NCBI GenBank assembly: GCA_963580285.1
Contig: OY757011.1
Span: 152,184,745 to 152,248,744, forward strand
Reading direction: 5' to 3'
Source of the DNA: Lucinisca nassula
Taxonomy: Eukaryota > Mollusca > Bivalvia > Lucinida > Lucinidae
Length of the DNA: 64,000 nucleotides
Position 1 is the first letter of the stretch, and each line of letters opens with the position of its first letter. The notes below the pieces were generated by a model. The model was not told where the DNA came from. It did no database searches and saw nothing but the letters and a program-made list of their open reading frames with translations. The position numbers and the translations under genes were made by a program. Positions 1-10,140 of the stretch are shown here, one piece after another.

Positions 1-242
1 ATTCCTAAACCATATATGTTTCTTATGATAAGGCACATTCAGTGATACCAACCAGGGCTCCGTTCGGTCCAGGCCCCATACCCTCCACTTCATAAAAGGC
101 CTAATATTTCAGATAAAGAATCCACCTGGGTGCTCCTCTGGGAGTCTATATAATCGGTAGATTATAATCATATTTTGAGCTGATCGTCAACAAAACCATT
201 AAACCCCAAAACCAAACGAAATCTGCCATTCAGTATAATACT

Positions 243-1502
243 TTAGCTCACCAGAGCCGAAGGCTCCGGGGGAGCTTATAGGATGTACATTGTCCGTCGT
301 CGAAGTCTTCGTCCGCGTCGTCGTCGACGTCAACACTTTCATACGACATCTCCTCTGAAGCCGCTGGGTCGATTTGGCCCAAATTTCATCTGTGTAGCAT
401 CCTTGGGTTGGTGGATTAAAAAGTTGCGTGTTATGATTTTCGGCTCATTAGTTTGGTTGCTATGGCAACTTTGAGTTTCCATAGACTTAATGGGGAAAAT
501 TGGCCAAGCCTTTGCAGATATTTTGGCAAAACTTTTATAGAAATGTTTCCATATGTTTTTATGCCAACCTGAGGGTCCCGGGGTTGTGCTGGGGCCCTGC
601 CCAACCCCTCCACTTCATTAAAGGCCATATATCTCAGAAACCATTCAGATCCCCTGCCCCTTAACCATATTCGGCGGGGCTTGAAGAAATAGATGCGCTG
701 CATGATCCTTCCACGCAGAGCTGAAGCAGACCGCACACGAGTACTGGTAAGCCGCTTAGACGAGCTAAGTCTGCCCAGGCAAAGCGGTGCGAGTCGGATC
801 GTCCATGCTTATAAAACCTATTGCTTTCATCTGGCGGCAGGGCTTGAGATGTAATTTTATTTCAATGTCTGGTAAAAGTCGCACAAGATTGGAAGCAACG
901 TCTCCAAAATGACCTTTACAGTGTTGACGGGGACATTAAACCTCAAATCAAACAAAACAAAACAAAATCTTACTTAACCAGTGGACGGCTTTTGAAATAA
1001 CTGCACAAGACTGTTCCTTTGGTGACCCTCTACCTAAATTGCTCAAACTGCTTCTCTCGGATGATCAAGGGCTGAAAATAGAAAAAAAAAAAAACAAAAA
1101 AAAACTTTAAACGACTTCTGCTCCTTAACCAGTGGATGGATTTCGATATAATTTCACAAACGTTCCTTGGGTGATCCTCTACCAAAGTTGCTCAAACCAT
1201 TCCGCTTGGATGAACAATATGGCCGCCAGAGCTGAAAATAGAAACTTTAAAAGACTTCTCCTTAACCAGTGGATGGATTTCGAAATGATTTCACAGGAAT
1301 GTTCCTTGGGTGACCTTCTTCCAAAATTGCCCAAACCGTTGTGCTTGGATGAACAAGATGGCGGACCAGAGCTAAAAATATAAAAACCTCCTTGGATCAA
1401 CCAAAATTGCTAAACCCTTTACTCCACCTTATGTTACCTACAATATCAATTGTACAATATGGATCAGGTGAGCGACCGAGGGCCATTGTGGCCCTCTTGT
1501 TA
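243..1502 (+). mobile_element. Tandem-repeat element, GCTCACC...CTCTTG family, copy 1
   Basis: The element begins GCTCACC at 246 and ends CTCTTG at 1499, with TTA on both sides (243-245 and 1500-1502). Near the right end are the inverted motif GGTGAGCG (1467) and a small hairpin (GGGCCA/TGGCCC) just before the terminus. Inside are tandem units of about 141 bp starting near 970, 1112 and 1253, each with the motif TTAACCAGTGGATGG. A SINE interrupts it at 668-972. Subterminal inverted repeats, a 3' hairpin and internal tandem units resemble non-autonomous Helentron ('pearl'-type) elements of bivalves; that assignment is inference. Short open frames here are just translations of the repeat. Confidence 0.6.
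668..972 (+). mobile_element. SINE-like retroposon family A, copy 1
   Basis: About 305 bp flanked by an 8-bp target duplication, CTTAACCA (660-667 and 973-980). It ends in a run of CAAAA units, the usual tail of an element copied by LINE machinery. Conserved blocks include GGGCTTGAGATG and CTCCAAAATGACCTTTACAG. The 5' half has only a weak B-box-like stretch (GAGCTGAAGCAG), so the RNA ancestor is unclear. Five more copies lie in the window (5914, 9225, 21500, 23505, 35065). Confidence 0.75.
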
Positions 1503-2204
1503 TAGTTAGGCCAACTTGGTTCATAGAGTTTCAATATGTATAGAATTTGTGTTAGATACGGGGGAATAACGAGGATTAATTGCTTGTGTTGCGGTTTAGT
1601 GACTCGTCGACCATTATGGGTCATTTTATATATTCTCCAAGAGAGAAAGATAATAAAGAGACATAGAAAATGAAAGAAACGTCAGAAAAAAGGAAAATAA
1701 ATGGAAGACAAGGGTGTATAGAAACTACCCAGCAGGCACACGTCGCTAGGGCAACGTCCCATCAACGTCGATGTGACGTCACAATTGCGCCATGGGCCTG
1801 CTGGGATAAAGACATAATAACATTTCCTCCCTACCCATTCCTGCTGCAAGGGCAGAAGGCGTTGTCCAACTGTAAGTCAATGTCAGAAAGATTCACGACA
1901 CCTTCGCCTAACCTTAACCTTCCCCGTGAAAGATTTGTTTTTCATGTTTCTGCATTAAAACTTGGGAGTTTTTGGTACTTTGTTACAACCGCCTGGTTGA
2001 GGCGATTCTAGAGGTACTCAAAACATTGGATTCTCATGAGTAATTAAGAAAATATAATTTTTGCTTCGCTTTATCTGGAGCTAATGTGTTATGGTGACAA
2101 GTGACAACAGTGGGGATTAATAAAACTAGAGGGCAACAACTGATAAAGGGTAAGAAACCAGTAAAAGGAATGTCATCAATGTGTGATAGTAGTTTACTGT
2201 CTAT
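1503..2204. other. No gene seen; small repeats only
   Basis: AT-rich sequence with no convincing coding frame. It holds the small inverted-repeat element at 1728-1805 and, near 1987-2020, a decayed half of the palindromic core found elsewhere (GAGGCGATTCTAGAGG). Confidence 0.5.
1728..1805. repeat. 78-bp miniature element with CCCAGCAGGC ends
   Basis: Starts CCCAGCAGGC and ends with its exact inverse GCCTGCTGGG. The interior is rich in AACGTC/GACGT steps and contains a palindromic TGACGTCA (1774-1781). No coding capacity. It looks like a very short non-autonomous inverted-repeat element; no clear target duplication is visible. Confidence 0.55.
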
Positions 2205-2232
2205 ACATTGAGAAGGATCTTACACGAGTGTT

Positions 2233-2363
2233 CATGTATTATTGAATTTATGAAACGAGTTGAGGCAAAAGGATAAAATGTGAGCCTTCGCCGAGGATTT
2301 TATCCGTAAGCCTCGCATTCTATCCATTTTCCTCAACGAGTTTAATAAATTCAATAATACATG
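2233..2363. repeat. Long inverted repeat (33-bp arms), MITE-like
   Basis: Arms at 2233-2265 and 2331-2363 match with only a few mismatches (left arm starts CATGTATTATTGAATTTAT). The 65-bp interior contains a second smaller inverted pair (GGATAAAAT / ATTTTATCC). TTATCATATGAC-like motifs at about 2385 and 2600 may mark a wider element. No coding frame; probably a non-autonomous DNA element. Confidence 0.55.
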
Positions 2364-2778
2364 GGCACGAATGCAAGATTCTATTTATCATATGACATTT
2401 AAAACGCAGTTTATTCACGATTGTTTAACAAAACTGTTAACAAAACTGTCAATATTCCGACATTAGTAAACGCGACGTCGTTAAGGACGTCGTACATGTA
2501 ACGTTACGGGCGCCACGATGATCTAACTATTTTGCATATTTATTCCACTGGTTGATTATCGAATTTATTACGTGAGGTTATTACAGTCCAGACGCGACGT
2601 CATATGATAAAATGTCATAAACCTAACGTTTCCCCATGTCATGTGGGGTTTACAAGAATTTCATTAGACAGGTCTGTTTATTACGTGAAGACCCTGAAGA
2701 CATGTGTTATTATTGCAGGTTCGGCCTTTGTTGTAGTTGGGTACGTGTAGGTTTTAGTCGTGGAAAAGCAATAACTGA

Positions 2779-2844
2779 GCGAGCAGCGAAGGTTCTGGCG
2801 AGACTGCGCGGATGCGCAGGCTCGCCTGAACCTTCGCTGCTCGC
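2779..2844. repeat. Hairpin with 31-bp stem and 4-nt loop
   Basis: The arm 2779-2809 pairs with 2814-2844 around loop GGAT with two mismatches. The stem is GC-rich and carries CTGCGC/GCGCAG at the apex. A related, less perfect hairpin lies at 29842-29895, and the same apex motif recurs in the 28.0-28.6 kb tandem array. A transcript from either strand would fold into a miRNA-precursor-like stem, but nothing shows it is expressed. Confidence 0.75.
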
Positions 2845-3083
2845 ATAGGCGATAAGTACCAAATCGCTTGATGGGGCCCATTTATTACTTGATTTTTTGT
2901 TTGATTACTAATCTACAGTAATGAAAATTGATCCATAGTGACTTGTTGTGTAGAACAGGAATACATAATGCGATATACTCAAATGCATATATGCGAAAGC
3001 TTGTGTTTTTTCTATCGCTTATGGTGAGTTTCTCTTTTATTAAAATACCTGTTTATTGCGCGTTTTTTAGTCGGGGAAATCAT
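2845..3083. other. No feature seen
   Basis: AT-rich spacer with no coding frame or repeat I recognise. Confidence 0.4.
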
Positions 3084-3946
3084 GAGGCCTAATTGGCCGA
3101 AACTAGCTAATCTGGCCCACAAAACATATACACTCCATATTTTCCAGTTATGCGGTGTATTCCTTGCTTCCAAAGGATAACCTTTCTAGAACATATAAAC
3201 GTCACTACAGCTGGTGTCTGGGAATGTGTGGTGGTCGTAAAACGTCTCCCTGCCCTACATCATAGTGTAGTTTATATTTTCTTGTCCTTTGGGATGATTG
3301 ATAACATGTGGAATTTTGAAAATATTTGAGGGTCACTAATGAGGCCTAATTAGTCTGGCCAAGAAAACGTATACACTCCATATTTTCAAGTTCTGTGGTG
3401 TATGCCTTGCTTCCAAAGGATAACCCTTTCTAGAACATATTTAACAGCTGGTGTCTGCGAAAGTTTGGCGGCCGTAAAAAGTCTCCCTGTCCTACATCAT
3501 AGTGTAGTTTATATTTCCTTGTCCTTTGGGATGATTGATTCTATTGTGTAATTTTGAAAATATTTGAGGGTCACTGATGAGGCCTAATTGGCCGAAACTA
3601 GCTAGTCTGGCCCAGAAAACATATACATTCCATATTTTCCAGTTATATTCCTTGCTTCCAAAGGATAACCCTTTCTAGAACATATTTAACGTCACTACAG
3701 CTGGTATCTGGGAATGTGTGGCGGCCGTAAAAAGTCTCCCTGCCCTACATCATATTGTAGTTTATATTTTTTTGTCCTTTGGGATGATTGATTCCATCAT
3801 GGAATTGTGAAAATATTTCAGGGTCACTGATGAGGCCTAACTGGCCGAAAGCAGCTAGTCTGGCCCAGAAAACATATACACTCCATATTTTCCAGTTCTG
3901 TGGTGTATTCCTTGCTTCAAAAGGATAACCCTTTCTAGAACATAGT
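3084..3946. repeat. About 250-bp tandem repeat, four units
   Basis: The marker GAGGCCTAAT or a close variant recurs at 3084, 3341, 3579 and 3832 (spacings 257, 238, 253). Each unit also carries TTCCAAAGGATAACC, GGCGGCCGTAAAAAGTCTCC and a CATCATAGTGTAG block. The same repeat lies in reverse orientation at 46948-47319 and 50613-50856 around a LINE, and a diverged piece sits inside another LINE at 16175-16461. No coding capacity. Confidence 0.8.
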
Positions 3947-4366
3947 TAGTTGTCGCTCGATGATCCTTCTCATCTTCCATCTATTGAGTGGTTTTTAGAA
4001 GTATATTAGCTATCGCTTTTTGTATATGCCTTTGGATTCACTTAATCCTCCGCTCAAAATGTAGTACCTGCTTAGTCCTGAAACCATTGATAAAAAGTAT
4101 ATTCTGTGTGTTATGTCTGCTGAAAGAGAAAGTACAATCCTCTGCATTCTTTATTAGTATGAATGACCCGATAATCTGATTAAATGTGGCAGCTCATAAT
4201 TGCTTCCAGCATCATTCTTGTGGTTTACAAGATCCCAATTTAAAGAGCAAACATTTTTAAGACCCATAAGGTCAACAAGCCTATGTAATTAACACACCCA
4301 TATACCCACTTTTTCAGAGAAAAATAGGGTCTGCATGGCATACATTATTCTTCTTATTTCTCTTCT
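3947..4366. other. No feature seen
   Basis: AT-rich sequence between the tandem repeat and a MITE-like element; no protein similarity recognised. Confidence 0.4.
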
Positions 4367-4606
4367 AAAACATCACGTGAACAAGTCCGTGAAATGAACA
4401 CCCCCTAACACCCCACTTTATATATAGAAAACTGGGGTTTACGGGGGTAAACAATTTTTTCTTATTTTTGCTCCCCTCAATGAGGCGGTTTTAACGAGCA
4501 CCCACAACCTATGTTTGCAGTTTTTATAAGAACAATATCACGGATTTTCCTGAGAAAAGTAGCCATTTTGGAAAATGTCGCACGGGTGTGTTATCGTTAT
4601 GAACAA
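4367..4606 (-). mobile_element. Palindromic MITE-like family A, one core arm lost
   Basis: Contains the family landmarks in reverse: CATCACGTGAACAAGTCCG, the GGGGTTTACGGGGGTAAAC block, one arm of the core (GAGGCGGTTTTAACGAGCAC) and the CACGGGTGTGTTATCG end. Intact copies have two arms forming a palindrome of about 60 bp; here only one is left. A decayed pair of core arms follows at about 4608-4690. Complete relatives lie at 31085 and 34183. Confidence 0.65.
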
Positions 4607-5035
4607 GGTTTGTGGGTACTCGTTAGGACCTATTCATTGACGCATTTCTACTGAGCACCTACAATCGACGTTTGAAGCAGATATAAAAACATCACCAGGA
4701 AAACCTCAGTGTTTGAGCTGTAAAAGAATACGTCTACTATGTACATGTCACAGTATGTTAGAAACAGAAATGCACGTAATACTCCAGAATCATTCCTGCA
4801 ACTGTAAGAGACATCTTAGACGAAAATCAGATAATAATTTCGAATGTTATATGTTGACCGCTAATAATAACGTTTCTTCACATACAAATGTTGGACACAA
4901 ATAGTGTAGATCCGGATCAAACATCCTGTAATTCACCGACTTTGAGCTTTCTCAAACCTTTGATTTTATGTTGTAGACGCTAGTCCCAGACGCATCGGAT
5001 ATCATTTGCTACTACCAGACGTATGGGCCGGCCTC
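4607..5035. other. Decayed core arms, otherwise no feature
   Basis: Decayed family A core arms to about 4690, then AT-rich sequence with no recognised coding region. Confidence 0.35.
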
Positions 5036-5165
5036 GGGGTAACCGGAAACTTCGTCCTTAAACCACCTCGTCCCCACTGCCACCTCGGACCCTAGTCACC
5101 TCGTCCCCGAGTCATCTCGGCCCCATTTACCTATTTATCTTGGCCCAACAGCCACCCCGTCATCA
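5036..5165. repeat. Diverged CACCTCGGCCC minisatellite
   Basis: Imperfect copies of a short C-rich unit (CACCTCGGCCC, CACCTCGTCCC, CATCTCGGCCC). The same unit forms a better array at 23275-23430, so it is a shared repeat family. Confidence 0.6.
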
Positions 5166-5913
5166 CTATGAAAAGATACCTGGACGGGTCGTTTCTCTGG
5201 CGTACCTTGAGGTGAGAGTTTATTTATTTTCCAAATAAGCCTAAAATTACAGGGACTCCCCAAGTACGTAACAGCCAGCATTGCGAAAACAGTCAGGAAG
5301 TAAAGTTGCACAGGCGCACTGAGTTTTATCGTTCCGAAAGGACGGCAGAGACCTTCGTCCGCAATCCAGCAGCCCCGTCACAAGAAGACTGTACTTGAAG
5401 AACGCATGTAGAATTGGATAAAATGCAGAAAGAAATACAGTTTTCAAGTTGGTTCTACGTCCCTGTCAGGGTGTGTCTGCGTCAAACTCGTCCCACGTCC
5501 TTTACGTTTTACTACATATTTTGTTTGTTTGTTTGATCAACCTATGGCTGGTGTGAAGCAGGAACTATTCTATGGTGTTCACTGCAAAATAAACCGTCCT
5601 TTTACACAGCGCGACAGGAGCGAGATCGTTTAAGAAGCGTATTGGAAGGGCACGTCCTAAAATTTGGCTCCTGTCGAATTTTGAAGAAGCGCCATGAGTG
5701 CAGTTAAAGCAAAGTGAAGTCCAGTGAAAAACCTAACGTACGTTATGCATATTACGCATGTGCGAGGTGGGGTCTACAATGATGTTCATTTCTCGGCCTT
5801 GTTAACCGGGTGGAAATATACAAAATTTTCGATATCACATTCGAGGACTTGTTTTCGCTATATTCCACTTGACCCTCGCATACTGAAAGATTACTTTAGC
5901 TGACATGTAGATT
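5166..5913. other. No gene recognised
   Basis: A 66-codon open frame on the minus strand (5247-5447) has no family I recognise and no supporting signal. The rest is AT-rich with no clear repeat. Confidence 0.4.
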
Positions 5914-6130
5914 TTGTTTGTTTTGTCCCTTCGCTAATTTTGGAGACGTTGCTTCCGATTTTGTAGGACTTTTACCTTTACCAGACATTGAGATGAAATG
6001 ACATCTCAAGCCCAGCCACCATAGAAACCTCTAGGATTTAAGGAGCTCCGACTCGTATCACTATTCTTTCTGTACTCAAGTTCGGTCTATTTCAGCGCTG
6101 CGCGGTAGCACCACGCAGCCCAATCTTTTT
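5914..6130 (-). mobile_element. SINE-like family A, diverged copy
   Basis: Reverse-orientation copy with TTTTGGAGACGTTGCTTCC and GAGATGAAATGACATCTC blocks. The head region is eroded. Confidence 0.6.
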
Positions 6131-6224
6131 CTCCAAGCTTCGATGGGCGGGGGTGCGCCGAAATTTAGAGAGAAACCAAGAGGTATCTTCATGCATGACG
6201 TCATGTACTTAGCCTATTTACCCC

Positions 6225-6410
6225 TTGTCTACTGGTGGACTCTTCCATTGCTATATGTTGCTATATGCCTCTTTATGTGCTCCTACGTGGGCCGAAAATT
6301 CGCAATAAAATTCTTGTATCTTGTATCTTGTTGGACAAGTCCATTAGTCATATAAGGGGTGGTAGGCCTATTTCTTTGTTTTTAATTTATTTTTGACCGC
6401 AAATTCTGTT
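6225..6410 (+). repeat. Dispersed repeat split by a LINE 3' tail
   Basis: Matches 23050-23180 (GTGGACTC, GGACAAGTCCATT, ATAAGGGGTG, then a T-rich tract). In this copy about 72 bp at 6265-6336 are inserted; the insert carries CTACGTGGGCCGAAAATT and ends in CTTGTAT repeats, as expected of a short retroposed LINE or SINE 3' end. The uninterrupted relative defines the insertion. Confidence 0.55.
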
Positions 6411-6417
6411 GGCAATA

Positions 6418-6478
6418 AGTACAAGCCATGATCAGACGCCGCATTCTGTGGCGTCTTATCTGGGCCTGCGCTGTTTGC
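6418..6478. repeat. GCAAACAGTG hairpin family, copy 1
   Basis: Imperfect inverted repeat with TGATCAGACGCC on one side, GGCGTCTTATCTGGGCC on the other and GCGCTGTTTGC at the end; loop near GCATTCTGT. Best relative at 32925-32991. Confidence 0.6.
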
Positions 6479-6621
6479 ATAGGTACCCCTTCAGGGGTTT
6501 TCCGCCTGTGGGTTAAATGGCTTCATCCAGGCATTTGAAGAGTATATATCTGCTATCTCGAATCAAGTCGTATATACAGTCAGAGCACTTTCAGCACTGT
6601 TGCGTCGATTGTTTCCTTGAA

Positions 6622-6978
6622 CCATTATGAAAACACACCTATACAAATGCATTGAAATCTTATCGCCGAAAAAAAAAATGAAAAATTTAAGATGAAAAAT
6701 TGTGATATTTTTCTTATTTCAGCTCAAAATATAGATTGTAGGCACTCGTTAGAACCGCCTCATCGAGATGGTTCTAACGAGTACCCACAATCTATATTTT
6801 AGTAGATTGTAGGTACTCGTTAGAGCCGCCTCATCGAGGCGGTTCTAACGAGTACCCACAATCCATATTTTAGGACAGAAATTAGGAAATTAAGATTTAC
6901 CCCTGCAAAACCCCCGTTATACTGTATAAAAGTCTGGTTCAAGGGGGTCAAAATAATATAGGCGTGTTTTCGTAATGG
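6622..6978. mobile_element. MITE-like family B with terminal inverted repeats
   Basis: Left end CCATTATGAAAACACACC and right end GGCGTGTTTTCGTAATGG form an inverted repeat of about 20 bp. Inside are two tandem palindromes (6731-6795 and 6803-6863) built from CTCGTTAGAACCGCCTC and its inverse. No coding capacity. Related copies: 23836-24031 and 33503-33882. Confidence 0.7.
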
Positions 6979-7021
6979 AAGAATTGGGCTCTTTCGTTCA
7001 ACCATTGAATTCCCGTCGATT

Positions 7022-7080
7022 GCGAAAACAGTTTCGACCCTGATCATACGCCGCCGATCGCTGGTCTAAACTGTTTGCCC
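7022..7080. repeat. GCAAACAGTG hairpin family, copy 2
   Basis: Diverged copy with CCCTGATCATACGCCGCC and a terminal CTGTTTGCCC. Confidence 0.45.
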
Positions 7081-7418
7081 AGGTCCATGCACAGGCTTCG
7101 GGTCAATATTTTGCAATAAGCGTTCTTTTACACAACACTATCACGTTACAGCGACAGGAATAGCGCGGTTACCGTTACCTGCAGTGAAAGTCATCTGGAT
7201 AGCAGCATTGAAGAGCTTCTTTGCTTCGTAACTTTGTGTCAATTGATAAACAGGCGACCCAAAACCTTGTACCATGGCATCACAGAACTCTTTACAATAA
7301 CACACCCGTGCGACACAGTTTCAAAATGTCTACTTTTATGATGAAAATCCGTAATATTTTTCTTATAAATACTGCCAACATAGGTTATGGGTGCTCGTTA
7401 GAACCGCCTCATTGAGGC

Positions 7419-8986
7419 AAGTAAGTAAGTAAGTAAGTAAGTAATTTCTTTATTTAAAGAGGGTAACTCGTTTGGTAAAACCAATCTTCCACAAGGCCCT
7501 CTATCTAAAACACAATGCAAAACATTTAACGAACAGTACATGGGTATTAAGAAAAGTGATAACATAATGTGGAAAAAGAAGAAATGATTGAAGCATTCGT
7601 ATGTAAAACTTCGATAACTGTAATACAGATAATTAGTTTACTTTGGCTAATTCGAGCTCACTCTTGGGTCCCTTGTTTACATTTCTCCAGCTATACTTGT
7701 GTTATGGTGGGGGTTGTTTGGTGTTTACTTGGAAATGCATGTTATGTGTGCATCATTAGAATTGCTTTTTGAGGCGATTCTAATGAGCACACACGAAACA
7801 TGTGTATTTTATATAAAGTCGAAAATATGCCCCAAGATCATTTCTATTATGTACTATTGGGTACCTATTTTTCAAAGTAAGTTCTTGGTCCAGTATGTAT
7901 TTGAGATATCGAAGTTCGACTGTAGATGCAAAATGGTAATATGACATTTAAAAGTTCAAGGTGGCGGAGGCATACGCACGTTGCAATATATACAACAACA
8001 TCAAGAGTTAATTAACCAGCTAATACAATTTCGTGAGAATGCATTATACGATGAAGAATTCTTAATTTCAGTTGGTATGCTATTCCAAATAATAGGACCC
8101 GAATATGATATACTGTTTTTGAAAACATTTATATTAGGTTTTGGAATTCTAAAATTTTGACCAGAAGTTGATCTCAGTGTTGTTTGATTTGATTGATCCC
8201 TTTTTTCTCAAATAACTCACAAATATACTTTGGTAAGAGACTGTGCGTGACTTTGAACATGATTTTTGCCTTATTTACGAACATACTTTGCTCGAAAGAA
8301 AGGATACTTAGCCTTGATTTTGCATCTTCGAAACTTGAGTATTCATTGCCTAAGATTATTTTGCAAGCACGTTTCTGTAGTTTAACTATTTTTGACATAT
8401 TATAATTTGATGAATTACCCCATATTATATTGCAATAATTGAAATGTGGATGAATGTACGCATTATAGAAAATAACTTTGTGTTCATAATTAATGAAGTG
8501 TTGGATCCTGGAAAACAGCCAAATATAAGTGGATATCTTTTTGCAAATAAAGTTGAAATGTTCATTCCACGTGAGATTAGCATCGATGTTAACACCAAGT
8601 ATTTTGTCAGCAGTAGTTAAGTTTAGTTCAGTGTCATTATATGATAAAGTTAAAATACTCTCATCTATATGTATTCTTTTTTGCCTTGTTGTTATTATCA
8701 TAACTTTAGTTTTCTCAGTATTTAAAAGCATCCCGTTTTGTTTACACCATATATGAAGGGAAAAAAGAGCTTCTTGCAGATTTAATTTTAATGTGTGCAG
8801 GTCACTTTGCATATCATATATCGTAGTATCATCAGCATAGAGATCTATAGAGGAAATGTTTCGCGACAAAGCTAAAGGCAAATCATTAATGAAAATTAAA
8901 AATAAAAGAGGACCTAATATGGACCCTTGAGGTACACCACTCGTAACAAGACCTGGATCTGATATTTTGTTATTTACAGATGTAAA
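7419..8986 (-). mobile_element. 5'-truncated LINE, CR1/L2-like
   Basis: The minus-strand element ends 3' in TTAC repeats (plus strand 7420-7444), and GAGGC flanks both sides (7414-7418 and 8987-8991) as a likely short target duplication. It keeps only the C-terminal half of ORF2 and the 3' UTR. Microsatellite-like 3' tails and strong 5' truncation are typical of the CR1/L2 group. A decayed palindrome (about 7748-7800) lies in the 3' UTR. Confidence 0.8.
8001..8986 (-). pseudogene. LINE reverse transcriptase fragment (ORF2 C-terminal half)
   Basis: In a live element this enzyme copies the LINE RNA into DNA at a nicked chromosomal site. Reading down from 8986 the frame gives TSGVPQGSILGPLLFLIFIN (RT motif B) and then LYADDTTIY with the catalytic Asp pair (motif C), followed by the thumb and C-terminal part. 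The frame stops near 8174, but a 1-nt shift restores the family C-terminus (IIWNSIPTEIK) down to a stop at 8001. Motif A and the endonuclease are missing through 5' truncation. The protein is therefore non-functional. It belongs to the Jockey/CR1/L2 group; the exact clade needs a tree. Confidence 0.85.
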
Positions 8987-9224
8987 GAGGCGGTTCTAAC
9001 GAGTACTCACAACATATGTCTTGGAGCAAAAATAAGAAAAAATAATGTTAACCCCCGTAAACCCCAGTTTTCTCTATATAAAGTGGGGTATAAGGGGGTC
9101 TTCATTTCACGGACTTGTTCACGTGGTGTGATACTGGGTACTGATAAAGAACTGGCTATATTAATGAGGGATAACTTGATTGGTTTAAATCCAGAATATA
9201 CATATTAATGATGCCAAAATGAAT

Positions 9225-9510
9225 AGTTTGTTTGTTTGTTTTGAGGTTTAACGTCCCCTTCAACATTGTGAAGGTCATTTTGGAGACGTTGCTTCCAATT
9301 TTGTGGGACTTTTACCCGACATTGAGATGAAATGACATCTGAAGTCCTGTCTCCCAATGAAACCAATAGGGTTTATTAGCATGGACGGTCCGCCTCGCAC
9401 CGCGGTTCCTGACAGGCTTAGATCTGCTAAGCGGTTTACCAGTACTAGTGTGCGGGCCGGATTCAGCTCTGCGTGGAAGCATCATGTAGCCCATATATTT
9501 CGACAAGCCC
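9225..9510 (-). mobile_element. SINE-like family A copy
   Basis: Begins on the plus strand with TTTGTTTGTTTGTTTTGAGG (the inverted tail), followed by all family blocks to GCGTGGAAGCATCATG. Apparently full length. Small open frames on both strands across it are by-products. Confidence 0.75.
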
Positions 9511-9580
9511 CTATGGGCGAGGACGTCAAAATGAAAAGAATTCTGTCAAATGTTGAAAGAAAGTGCTTGTAAAATCTTTA

Positions 9581-10140
9581 TTAGCTCACTTGAGCGCGAA
9601 CTGAACATGATAAACATTAGTGATCATCAATGTTCGTCGTTCGTCGTGCGTTATATGTCGCCAACAACTTGCTTTAAATGTCAACTCCTGCTAAATCATT
9701 CGACCCATTAGATTAAAACTTCACAGGAATGTTGCCTAGCTGGCTCCCTACCATAATAGGTAAAATCGTTCCGTTCCGATGAAAAAGCTGGCCGCCAGAG
9801 CTATAAAAATGAAAAAAAATCTTTAAACGACAACTCCACCTGTACCCATAGGCAAAGTTCATTCAAATTTCAGAAGAATGTTGCTTAGGTGATCATCTAC
9901 CAAATAGCAAAAACGGTTCCGCTCCAAAGAAATAGAAAAACGTCAACGATTTGCTTTAATGCCAGCCCCTCTAGCTAAAACGAATTCTGGTCCGATGAAC
10001 AAGATTGCCGCTAGAGCAGAATTAGAAAATCTGTAAACGGCAAATACTCCCATACCTTTGGTCCAGTTTTATTTAAACTCCCTAGAAATGTTGTTAAGAT
10101 AACCCTCTACATGGACATGGTAACCGTCTCAGCCATAATT
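9581..10140 (+). mobile_element. Tandem-repeat element, GCTCACC family, partial copy
   Basis: Starts TTAGCTCACTTGAGC and contains diverged units of about 130 bp with CTTCACAGGAATGTTGCC. The right terminus with its hairpin is not seen, so the copy is truncated or decayed. Confidence 0.5.

Larger units (their letters stand above)
7298..9129 (+). mobile_element. Palindromic MITE-like family A, split by a LINE
   Basis: Left half 7298-7418 runs from the CACACCCGTGCGAC end to the first core arm (CTCGTTAGAACCGCCTC). Right half 8987-9129 resumes with GAGGCGGTTCTAACGAG and ends ACGGACTTGTTCACGTGG. The 1568 bp between are a LINE inserted at the exact centre of the palindrome. Confidence 0.75.

Noticed and set aside
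1132..1400. 83- and 73-codon frames on opposite strands
   Set aside because: They lie in the internal tandem units of a repeat element and repeat the same peptide.
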